Notes under the pieces: model-generated
What the model saw: only the letters and a program-made list of their open reading frames with translations
What the model was told of the DNA's origin: nothing
The model's database searches: none
Shown here: positions 16,033-23,347 of the stretch, piece by piece
How positions within the stretch are numbered: position 1 is the first letter of the stretch
How the letters are laid out: each line of letters opens with the position of its first letter
DNA from: Sinorhizobium garamanticum
Lineage (GTDB): Bacteria > Pseudomonadota > Alphaproteobacteria > Rhizobiales > Rhizobiaceae
DNA: 64,000 bases
Direction of reading: 5' to 3'
NCBI RefSeq assembly: GCF_029892065.1
Contig: NZ_CP120373.1
Location: 682,001 to 746,000 of the forward strand
Position numbers and translations under genes: made by a program

Positions 16033-18570
16033 GTGAACAGGATCGATTCTCCATTGCCGGAAAGCGACGCGCTGACGTTGCCGGCGCCGTTTCTCCGGTG
16101 GTTCGCCGAGAAGGGCTGGCGACCCCGCGCCCACCAGCTCGAACTCCTATCGCGTGCGGAGGCGGGAGAAAGCACGCTTCTGATCGCGCCGACTGGTGCC
16201 GGCAAGACGCTTGCCGGATTTCTGCCGTCGCTGGTCGATCTTACCCGGCGCGGCGAGATCCCGCCGGGCTCTCCTTTCATCGGCATCCACACGCTCTACA
16301 TATCGCCGCTGAAGGCGCTCGCGGTCGACATCGAACGCAACCTGATGAAGCCCGTAGCCGAGATGGGCCTGCCGGTCAGGATCGAGAACCGGACGGGCGA
16401 CACGCCGCAGGGCAAGCGACAGCGCCAGAGGCTCAATCCGCCGGATATCCTGCTGACCACGCCGGAGCAACTGGCCCTCCTCATCGCCAATGGCGAGGCA
16501 GACCGCTTCTTCAAGGATCTGCGCTACGTCGTGCTCGACGAATTGCACTCGCTGGTGACCTCGAAGCGCGGGCATCTGCTCTCGCTCGGCCTTGCACGAC
16601 TGCGCCGGCTGGCGCCCGATCTCCAGACGATCGGTCTTTCGGCAACCGTGGCCGAACCAATGGAGTTGCAGCGCTGGCTCGTAGCCCAGAGCGAACAACG
16701 GGAGAATCATGCCGGACTGATCATCGTTTCCGGCGGCGCGAAGCCGGAAATTTCGATCCTGCGCACCGACGAGCACGTGCCCTGGGCCGGGCATTCGGCC
16801 CGCTATGCGATCGCCGACGTCTACGCCGCGATCAAGGATCACGGCACGACGCTGCTTTTCGTCAACACCCGCAGCCAGGCGGAAATGCTGTTCCAGGAAC
16901 TCTGGACGATCAACGACGACAACCTGCCGATCGCCCTCCATCACGGCTCGCTCGATGTCGCGCAACGCCGCAAGGTCGAGGCGGCCATGTCGGAAAACCG
17001 GCTGCGGGCCGTCGTCGCCACCTCGACGCTCGATCTCGGCATCGACTGGGGCGATGTGGATCTTGTCGTCCATGTTGGCGCACCCAAAGGGGCGAGCCGT
17101 CTTGCCCAACGCATCGGTCGCGCGAACCACCGCATGGACGAGCCGAGCCGGGCGATTCTCGTGCCCGCCAACCGCTTTGAAGTGATGGAATGCCAGGCGG
17201 CGCTCGACGCCAATTATATCGGCGCGCAGGATACGCCGCCTCTCGGCAGAGGCGCGCTCGACGTGCTGGCCCAACATGTCCTGGGAGCCGCCTGCGCGAA
17301 ACCCTTCGATGCCGTCGATCTTCATCGGGAGATCACCAGTGCGGCCCCTTACGCGGACCTTTCCTGGGAGACTTTCGAACGCATCGTCGATTTCGTCGCC
17401 ACCGGCGGCTATGCACTTCGCACCTACGAGCGCTACGCCCGCATCCGCAAGACGAAAGACGGGCTCTGGCGGGTGTCGAACCCGATGGTCGCCCAGCAAT
17501 ACCGCCTCAATGTCGGAACCATTGTCGAATCCCCGATGCTGAACGTGCGCATGGTCAAGCGCAACGCACGCGGCTCGCTTGGCCGCGGCGGCATGACGCT
17601 CGGCAAGGTGGAGGAATATTTCCTCGAAATGCTGTCGCCGGGCGACACATTTCTCTTTTCCGGCAAGGTCGTGCGTTTCGAGGGCATCCGCGAAAACGAG
17701 TGCCTCGTCTCCCAAGCCTTTTCCTTCGACCCGAAGGTGCCGACCTATGCCGGTGGAAAATTCCCGCTCTCCACTTACCTCGCGGCGCAAGTTCGCAAGA
17801 TGCTTGCCGATCCGACCCGCCGCGCCTCATTGCCGGACCAGGTGCGCGACTGGCTGACGCTGCAGAAGGACGTCTCCATGCTGCCGCGCGAGGACGAGTT
17901 GCTGATCGAGACCTTCCCGCGCGGCAGCCGCCACTACATGGTGATCTATGCCTTCGAGGGGCGGCTTGCGCACCAGACGCTTGGCATGCTCTTGACCCGA
18001 CGCCTGGACCGCGCAGGCCTGAAACCGCTCGGCTTCGTCGCGACCGACTATTCGCTTGCCGTCTGGGGACTCGACGATCTCAGCAGCGCCTTCCGGGCGC
18101 GTCGGCCGTCGCTCGCGCAACTCTTCGACGAAGACATGCTCGGCGACGACCTCGAAGCCTGGTTGAACGAATCCTTCCTCTTGAAGCGCACGTTTCGCAA
18201 CTGCGCCGTCATCGCCGGATTGATCGACCAGCGCCACCCGGGCAAGGAGAAGACAGGGCGACAGATTACCGTTTCGGCCGATCTCATTTACGATGTATTG
18301 CGGGCGCACGAGCCGGACCACATACTGCTGGAGGCAACACGCAGCGACGCCGCGACGGGACTTTTGGACATCGGCCGGCTCGGATCTATGCTGAACCGAA
18401 TCAAGGGGCACATCACCCACCGCCGGCTCGATCATATCTCGCCGCTTGCCATCCCCGTGATGCTGGAGATCGGGAAGGAAGTGATCCACGGAGAGGCTCA
18501 CGACTTCCTGCTGACGGTGGCGGCCGATGACCTGATGAACGAGGCGATGGGCGCCGGCCATGATGGATAG
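16033..18570 (+). CDS. Ligase-associated Lhr-type DEXH helicase
   Basis: An 845-residue superfamily 2 helicase. Walker A is APTGAGKT, the second box is VLDELHS (DELH), motif III is LSATVAEP, and the second RecA domain has HHGSLD, TSTLDLGIDWGDVD and QRIGRANHR. The winged-helix and Lhr-core region fills the C-terminal half. Members of this subfamily are co-encoded with a PdeM nuclease and often with an exonuclease and DNA ligase for DNA damage repair. The start is uncertain: GTG 16033 is preferred over TTG 16024, and no clear ribosome site is visible. The downstream pdeM gene is separated by 82 bases. Confidence 0.9.
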   Translation: MNRIDSPLPESDALTLPAPFLRWFAEKGWRPRAHQLELLSRAEAGESTLLIAPTGAGKTLAGFLPSLVDLTRRGEIPPGSPFIGIHTLYISPLKALAVDIERNLMKPVAEMGLPVRIENRTGDTPQGKRQRQRLNPPDILLTTPEQLALLIANGEADRFFKDLRYVVLDELHSLVTSKRGHLLSLGLARLRRLAPDLQTIGLSATVAEPMELQRWLVAQSEQRENHAGLIIVSGGAKPEISILRTDEHVPWAGHSARYAIADVYAAIKDHGTTLLFVNTRSQAEMLFQELWTINDDNLPIALHHGSLDVAQRRKVEAAMSENRLRAVVATSTLDLGIDWGDVDLVVHVGAPKGASRLAQRIGRANHRMDEPSRAILVPANRFEVMECQAALDANYIGAQDTPPLGRGALDVLAQHVLGAACAKPFDAVDLHREITSAAPYADLSWETFERIVDFVATGGYALRTYERYARIRKTKDGLWRVSNPMVAQQYRLNVGTIVESPMLNVRMVKRNARGSLGRGGMTLGKVEEYFLEMLSPGDTFLFSGKVVRFEGIRENECLVSQAFSFDPKVPTYAGGKFPLSTYLAAQVRKMLADPTRRASLPDQVRDWLTLQKDVSMLPREDELLIETFPRGSRHYMVIYAFEGRLAHQTLGMLLTRRLDRAGLKPLGFVATDYSLAVWGLDDLSSAFRARRPSLAQLFDEDMLGDDLEAWLNESFLLKRTFRNCAVIAGLIDQRHPGKEKTGRQITVSADLIYDVLRAHEPDHILLEATRSDAATGLLDIGRLGSMLNRIKGHITHRRLDHISPLAIPVMLEIGKEVIHGEAHDFLLTVAADDLMNEAMGAGHDG

Positions 18571-18652
18571 GGGAGCAATATGAGAGAGATGGCCGGCAGG
18601 CCAGACGGTGGTTCACGCCCGCGCGGGTCACTCCAGAGAATGGCGGGATAAC

Positions 18653-19378
18653 ATGCATCGACTTGTCCACGCGATGTCGGCTCCGCCCGCGAATGCCACT
18701 TTTCACGCGCGCACCACAGTTAACGGCGTCGCCGCGATCTGCGACCCGCTCGGCGGTCTCTATCTCACGGAGAGCGGCACACTCGTCGTCTCCGACCTCC
18801 ACCTCGAAAAAGGCTCGGCCTTCGCCCGGCGTGGCATGATGCTGCCGCCCTACGATACGCTTGCGACGCTGCGCATTCTCGAGGCGGTGATCGCGCGCCA
18901 CAATCCCCGCACGGTTATCAGCCTTGGCGACAATTTCCATGACCGGACCGGATCGGCGGCGATGCCGGAGACCTTTCGGCAGATGATCGCGGCCATGGCC
19001 CGCGGCCGCGATTGGATCTGGATCAACGGCAATCACGATCCCGATGGCGCGTGGGGGCTGCCGGGCGCCTCCATGGACGAACTCCGCCATGCCGGGCTCG
19101 TCTTCCGGCACGAACCGTCGAGTATCGACGCCGAGGGCGAGGTCGCCGGCCACCTGCATCCGTCGGCAACCGTCCGGCGCCGTGAAAGATCGGTGCGGCG
19201 CGCCTGCTTCGCAACCGACGGCAAGCGGCTTCTGATGCCGGCCTTCGGCGTCACGACCGGCGGGCTCGATCTGCGCCACCGGGCGATGAGCGGCCTCTTC
19301 GATCGCGGCAAGCTGGTTGCCCATATGCTTGGACGCGATCGCATCTACTCGGTTCGTTACGACAATCTCATCCGCTGA
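18653..19378 (+). CDS. pdeM: Ligase-associated DNA damage response endonuclease PdeM
   Basis: A 241-residue calcineurin-like metallophosphoesterase. The metal-binding boxes are all present: SDLHLEKG, GDNFHD, NGNHDP and GHLHP. The pairing with the Lhr-type helicase upstream is the standard PdeM (MutJ) context, and these proteins are thought to cut DNA during repair. ATG 18653 is chosen; ATG 18674 is an alternative, and neither has a strong ribosome site. A module-A RIME fragment follows after the stop and could act as terminator. Confidence 0.88.
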   Translation: MHRLVHAMSAPPANATFHARTTVNGVAAICDPLGGLYLTESGTLVVSDLHLEKGSAFARRGMMLPPYDTLATLRILEAVIARHNPRTVISLGDNFHDRTGSAAMPETFRQMIAAMARGRDWIWINGNHDPDGAWGLPGASMDELRHAGLVFRHEPSSIDAEGEVAGHLHPSATVRRRERSVRRACFATDGKRLLMPAFGVTTGGLDLRHRAMSGLFDRGKLVAHMLGRDRIYSVRYDNLIR

Positions 19379-19408
19379 GGCGGCCCAGCGGCCCAGCGGC
19401 CCGCACCC

Positions 19409-19450
19409 ACAGCGACCTTCGCGCGTCCGATTGGACGCGCGGCGCTGTAG
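19409..19450 (-). repeat. RIME-type element, module A only
   Basis: ACAGCG ... CGCTGT arms with inner stem CGTCC / GGACG in reverse orientation. No module B is attached. It lies between convergent pdeM and the DHFR-like gene. Confidence 0.85.
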
Positions 19451-19465
19451 TCATCGGCAAACGGC

Positions 19466-20023
19466 TCAGGCCACTTCGAGGGCGTAGCGAAGAATGACGC
19501 TGCCGTTGGAAAGCGGTCGTGCCTCGAGCAGACTGAACGGCTTGGCGGCCGCGGCCTTCTTGAAGAACGGCGTCCCGTCACCGAGTTGCACGGGGACGAG
19601 GCAAAGCATGATCTCGTCGACGACGTTCTCCGGCAACAGCGAGGCGACGAGGTCGGCGCTTCCGAAGATATAGAGGTTCTTCTCGCTCTCCCCCTTCAGT
19701 CGCCGCAATTCGGCGGCGGCATCCCGAACGACGCGGCTATTGTTCCAATCCGCCTTTTCCATCGTGCGCGAGGCAACAATCTTCGGAAGGGCATTCATAT
19801 AGGTCTTGACCTTGCCCTCCCCTTCCGCCGTCGGCCAATAGGCCGCCATGCCCTCATAGGTGACGCGACCGAAGACGAGCGCCTGCGCCTTGTCTCCGAA
19901 TTCCAGGCTGAGCGCTTCCAGTTCCGGCCCCCAGGCACGGTTATGAAAGTCGAGGTCCCATTTCTTCGTTCCTTCGAAGTACCCGTCGAGTGTGACCAAA
20001 TTCCAGACGATGACCTTGCCCAT
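19466..20023 (-). CDS. Dihydrofolate reductase-family (RibD C-terminal-like) protein
   Basis: A 185-residue protein of the bacterial DHFR-like group: start MGKVIVWNLVTLDGYF, VFGRVTYEGMAAYWP, and YIFGSADLVASLLPENVVDEI, which match the RibD C-terminal reductase fold with an NADPH-binding glycine loop. These proteins are not true folate enzymes in most cases and their substrates are unknown. The gene begins 17 bases after an inverted repeat also found in front of the SRPBCC/HxlR pair at 35.4 kb, which suggests control by that HxlR-type regulator. Confidence 0.85.
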   Translation of the reverse strand: MGKVIVWNLVTLDGYFEGTKKWDLDFHNRAWGPELEALSLEFGDKAQALVFGRVTYEGMAAYWPTAEGEGKVKTYMNALPKIVASRTMEKADWNNSRVVRDAAAELRRLKGESEKNLYIFGSADLVASLLPENVVDEIMLCLVPVQLGDGTPFFKKAAAAKPFSLLEARPLSNGSVILRYALEVA

Positions 20024-20040
20024 GATTCCATCCTCCGTAA

Positions 20041-20065
20041 AACTGCTTGCATAACTGAAGCAGTT
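20041..20065. promoter_or_regulatory. Inverted-repeat operator AACTGCT-N11-AGCAGTT
   Basis: Perfect 7-bp arms (9 bp counting AAACTGCTT / AAGCAGTTT) sit 17 bases upstream of the DHFR-like start codon, a typical repressor position. The same arms with the same 11-base spacer occur at 35387-35411 between the SRPBCC gene and the HxlR gene. HxlR-type binding is inference. Confidence 0.65.
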
Positions 20066-20223
20066 TCATCATAGCGAACCGCTTTCAAATTGCAATCAGT
20101 ATATTCGAGGAGCGCCTCTACCCTGTCCGGCGCCGTTGCGGGACGCGGGAGGCGCGGGATTGGCAGCGCAATTTTTCGGAAAATACGGGAAGGCTGCCCC
20201 ACTAAGAAAGGAGGCGTCGGCTA

Positions 20224-20266
20224 CTGCAGCGACCTTTGCGCGTCTGATGGACGCGCGGCGCTGCGG
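20224..20266 (-). repeat. RIME-type element, module A only
   Basis: Arms CTGCAGCG / CGCTGCGG with inner stem CGTCT / GGACG, containing a T-G wobble pair between the T-A and C-G forms seen in other copies. It lies downstream of the small Lrp-like gene. Confidence 0.8.
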
Positions 20267-20294
20267 GGCGAAACAAGCCGCGTCGGAAGCGATC

Positions 20295-20531
20295 TCAGAA
20301 GGCGTTGAAGGTCAAAGTAGTCAAGGACCGGGAAATACCCGGAACCGATGCGATGTTGTCGTTGATGAACTTGCCGATATCCTCGCCCTCCTGGATGTAG
20401 ATCTTCAGAAGCAGATCGTAATCGCCGCTCGTCGAATACATCTCCGAGACGATCTCCTTGCGGTAGATCTCGTCGGCCACCTCGTAGGTCTTGCCGGGAG
20501 CGCATTGCAACTGGACAAAAATCGGTTTCAT
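20295..20531 (-). CDS. Stand-alone Lrp/AsnC effector-domain protein
   Basis: A 78-residue protein made only of the RAM (AsnC_trans_reg) domain: VQLQCAPGKTYEVADEI, STSGDYDLLLKIYI and GISRSLTTLTF follow the alternating strand-helix pattern. It lacks the DNA-binding helix-turn-helix of full Lrp proteins. Such stand-alone domains form ring-like oligomers and may bind amino acids or other small ligands. The start MKPIFVQ follows GAGG at a workable distance. Partner and ligand are unknown. Confidence 0.85.
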   Translation of the reverse strand: MKPIFVQLQCAPGKTYEVADEIYRKEIVSEMYSTSGDYDLLLKIYIQEGEDIGKFINDNIASVPGISRSLTTLTFNAF

Positions 20532-20663
20532 GGAGTTTCCTCTGCTGCCCGGAGCGCCGCGCCCTTCTTCGGCAGTGCTCCGATGTCAAAATACCTCCCT
20601 CCTCCTTAGACCGCCACCGCACAAAAGAAAACGCGAGGGAGGCCCATGTCGATAAGAAAAGCT

Positions 20664-21467
20664 TCACTCCTTGCGGAACAGCAGGCTGGCTCCCCAGCCG
20701 GTGATGACCGCCAGAAGTACGGCGAAGAGACCATAGATCACGGGCTGGTCGTGCGCTGCGCGCGTGATCGCCTGTTCGAGGCCGGTTTTGACGACTGTCA
20801 GCGGAAGCGCTTTCGCGGCGACGAAAAGACCGTCCCGGAAAAGATAGGCCCGCACGATATGGACGCCATTCGGCACATTGGCGGGGAGGCGCACGGACGC
20901 CCTGAACAGGCTCGAACTGATGAAACGCACGCCGCCCGGGTCGCGCTGGTAGACACCACTCGTCTCCCTGATCCGGCGGAAAGCGTTGCGGAACTCGCCG
21001 AGATTGCTGCCGTCCCCGACGAAGCCCAGCGGCACGAGACGCATATGGTCGACGCCGATACCCATGTTGCCCAGCTCGCCCGGCGGCGCGATCGTCTCGA
21101 TATCGCGCGTGCTCGACAGCGAATAGGATTCCGGCACCAGCTCGAAGGTCATCGAACGAGTGTTCACCCAGATGCCGAAGACGCGTTCCTTCCTGCGCAC
21201 CGTCGCGTTTTCCTTGGGGCCCTCGAGCGTGACGATGATGCTGTACTTGCCTTGGGCGAGGAGGTTCTCGTCAAAGCCGTCGATGGCACCGAAGATCGTG
21301 AGGTCCGCGCCGCGAAAGTCGGACGTGATGGAGATTTCGTCCGTCGAGATACCGATCTCGAGCTTCTCCGTGAACTCCGAGAGATCCTCTTCCCGAACCT
21401 GGGCGGCGGCCGGCGCCGCGAGGGCGAGGACTAAGGAGACAAAACATAGGCGCGCGAGATCGAACAT
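20664..21467 (-). CDS. TIGR02186-type membrane protein linked to TauE exporter
   Basis: A 267-residue protein with an N-terminal signal peptide (FVSLVLALAAPAAAQ) and one C-terminal membrane helix (VIYGLFAVLLAVITGWGASLLF), so the middle part lies in the periplasm. The start EKLEIGISTDEISITSDFRGADLTIFG is the signature of the family I know as TIGR02186, which is regularly encoded next to a TauE/SafE exporter. Its start codon overlaps the exporter stop by one base (TGATG), so they are coupled. The family has no defined biochemical role; a partner in sulfonate or sulfite export is a reasonable guess. Confidence 0.82.
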   Translation of the reverse strand: MFDLARLCFVSLVLALAAPAAAQVREEDLSEFTEKLEIGISTDEISITSDFRGADLTIFGAIDGFDENLLAQGKYSIIVTLEGPKENATVRRKERVFGIWVNTRSMTFELVPESYSLSSTRDIETIAPPGELGNMGIGVDHMRLVPLGFVGDGSNLGEFRNAFRRIRETSGVYQRDPGGVRFISSSLFRASVRLPANVPNGVHIVRAYLFRDGLFVAAKALPLTVVKTGLEQAITRAAHDQPVIYGLFAVLLAVITGWGASLLFRKE

Positions 21468-22393
21468 CAGAATCCGAACCCCGCTGAAACAACCGAATAG
21501 ATATCCTTCGGTGGAATGATGAGTTCGATCGCCAACCGGATACCGACGGCGAGGACGAGGAGGGCAAGCAGCGCCCGCAACTGTTCGCCACGCAACCGCT
21601 GGCCGACGCGAACGCCGTATTGCGCCCCGATGACGCCGGCGATCATCAACACGAAGGCGAGCACGATATCGACCGTATAGTTTGTCGATGCCTGGACGAT
21701 CACGGTGTAAGCCGAGACGAAGACGATCTGGAAGAGCGAGGTGCCGACGACGACGCTCGTCGGAATCCGCAAGAGATAGATCATCGCCGGCACCATGATG
21801 AAGCCGCCGCCGACGCCCATGATCGAGGTCAGGATGCCGATGGTGAAACCGAGCGTGGCGACCGGAATGACGCTCAGATAGATCTTCGATTTCTTGAATC
21901 GCATCTTGAGCGGCAGGCCGTGGATCCAGTTGTGCTGCCCGGGCCGGCGGCGTGGCATCGATTGGTTCTTCGCGGCCTTCCGCATCGCTCCGATGCTCTC
22001 CCAGAGCATCAAGCCACCGACCGAGCCCAGCAGCACGACGTAAAGCAGCGAGATCACGAGGTCGAGCTGCCCCACTCGGCGCAACAGCGAAAAAAGCCAG
22101 ACGCCCAGCGTTGCGCCGACGAGGCCGCCGCAAAGCAGCACAGTGCCGAGCTTGATATCGATCGTGCCTCGGCGAAAATGCGTAATGGCGCCGGAGATCG
22201 ACGAGGCAACCACCTGATTTGCGCCCGTCGCCACCGCCACAACCGGCGGAATGTTGTAGAAGATCAACAGCGGAGTGATCAAGAAACCGCCGCCGACGCC
22301 AAACATGCCGGACAGAAATCCGACGGCCGCACCCATGCCGAGAATGATGAGTATGTTCACCGACAACTCTGCAATGGGCAGATAGACCGTCAC
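21467..22393 (-). CDS. TauE/SafE-family sulfite/organosulfur exporter
   Basis: A 308-residue inner-membrane protein with about eight helices and the duplicated family motif GMFGVGGGFLITPLL and SIMGVGGGFIMVPAM, one in each half. The family exports sulfite, sulfoacetate or related anions. The reading frame starts best at GTG 22393, giving the usual N-terminus (TVYLPIAELSVN); a longer reading from 22447 would run into a degenerate repeat. It forms an operon with the TIGR02186-type gene. Confidence 0.88.
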   Translation of the reverse strand: MTVYLPIAELSVNILIILGMGAAVGFLSGMFGVGGGFLITPLLIFYNIPPVVAVATGANQVVASSISGAITHFRRGTIDIKLGTVLLCGGLVGATLGVWLFSLLRRVGQLDLVISLLYVVLLGSVGGLMLWESIGAMRKAAKNQSMPRRRPGQHNWIHGLPLKMRFKKSKIYLSVIPVATLGFTIGILTSIMGVGGGFIMVPAMIYLLRIPTSVVVGTSLFQIVFVSAYTVIVQASTNYTVDIVLAFVLMIAGVIGAQYGVRVGQRLRGEQLRALLALLVLAVGIRLAIELIIPPKDIYSVVSAGFGF

Positions 22394-22443
22394 GGCCGAA
22401 CCTCGATACGACAAAGGCCCGCGACGCGGGCAGAATTGCAACT

Positions 22444-22480
22444 CCACAATCCCTAACCGGAATCGATTGAGGAATTGTGC
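22444..22480. repeat. Degenerate RIME module B
   Basis: CACAAT...ATTGTG arms enclose CCTAACCGGAATCGATTGAGG, an eroded form of the module B palindrome. It lies in tandem with the intact copy that starts ten bases later. Confidence 0.6.
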
Positions 22481-22489
22481 AATGCCTAC

Positions 22490-22587
22490 CGCATGATTCC
22501 TTAAATCGGAATCGATTTAAGGAATCATGCAGCATTTCAAAGCACTACAGCGACCTTAGCGCGTCCGGTGGACGCGCGGCGTTGTAG
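22490..22587 (-). repeat. RIME-type mosaic element, full copy
   Basis: Module B (GCATGATTCC ... GGAATCATGC) is followed by the spacer CATTTCAAAGCA and module A (CTACAGCG ... CGTTGTAG) with inner stem CGTCC / GGACG. ATT/AAT in the module B stem replaces TTT/AAA of other copies on both sides. Confidence 0.9.
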
Positions 22588-22901
22588 AATTATTTCGCTT
22601 CCTGCACGTGTCCGGAGAGACGCGCGGCGCGACGTTTCAAAGTGGCAAGTGATTCACCACGAGCAGGGGATGTATGGCGGACCGCCCCTCAGCGATGAGG
22701 AACAGGCGGCAATTCCTCATGCGCTCCAGGGCCGGAGCTGTCAACCTTTTCAGGCACATGACCCCAGACTTCGCCCCTGAACCCTGTCGCGCCGATCTGC
22801 GGCTTTATTGCGGCGGCGGCTGAAAGCAGAGTGTCTCGCGCGGCGCTGTAGATCGTTTCGTTGTTTTATTGAAACAATAAAACGATCCGGCTCTTTGAGC
22901 G
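22588..22901. other. Intergenic stretch with RIME remnants
   Basis: I find no supportable gene. Fragments such as GACGCGCGGCG near 22620 and CGCGCGGCGCTGTAG near 22838 look like eroded module A copies. A perfect AT-rich hairpin (GTTTTATTGAAACAATAAAAC region, about 22863-22883) precedes the 57-bp array. Confidence 0.5.
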
Positions 22902-23347
22902 GCGCAATTCCGGACGGAAAACCGCTGCACACTTTTCCTGGAATTGCTTTTTGAATTAGCGCAATTCCGGACGGAAAACCGCTGCACACTTTTCCTGGAA
23001 TTGCTTTTTGAATTAACGCAATTCCGGACGGAAAACCGCTGCACACTTTTCCTGGAATTGCTTTTTGAATTAACGCAATTCCGGACGGAAAACCGCTGCA
23101 CACTTTTCCTGGAATTGCTTTTTGCGATGGCGCAATTCCGGACGGAAAACCGCTGCACACTTTTCCTGGAATTGCTTTTTGCGATGGCGCAATTCCGGAC
23201 GGAAAACCGCTGCACACTTTTCCTGGAATTGCTTTTTGCGATGGCGCAATTCCGGACGGAAAACCGCTACGCACTTTTCCTGGAATTGCTTTTTGCGATG
23301 GCGCAATTCCGGACGGAAAACCGCTACGCACTTTTCCTGGAATTGCT
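22902..23347. repeat. Tandem array: eight copies of a 57-bp palindromic unit
   Basis: Units begin at 22902, 22959, 23016, 23073, 23130, 23187, 23244 and 23301, exactly 57 bases apart; the last is cut short by the podJ stop codon. Each has arms GCAATTCC and GGAATTGC about 40 bases apart, plus CGGAAAACCGC and ACTTTTCC inside. Spacers differ by position: TTTTTGAATTA in the three units far from podJ, TTTTTGCGATG in the nearer ones, and CTACGCAC instead of CTGCACAC in the two nearest. The single-copy form of this palindrome is common between genes in rhizobia. Confidence 0.93.

Noticed and set aside
22902..23347. CRISPR array
   Set aside because: Units are head-to-tail with no unique spacers, and no cas genes are near.
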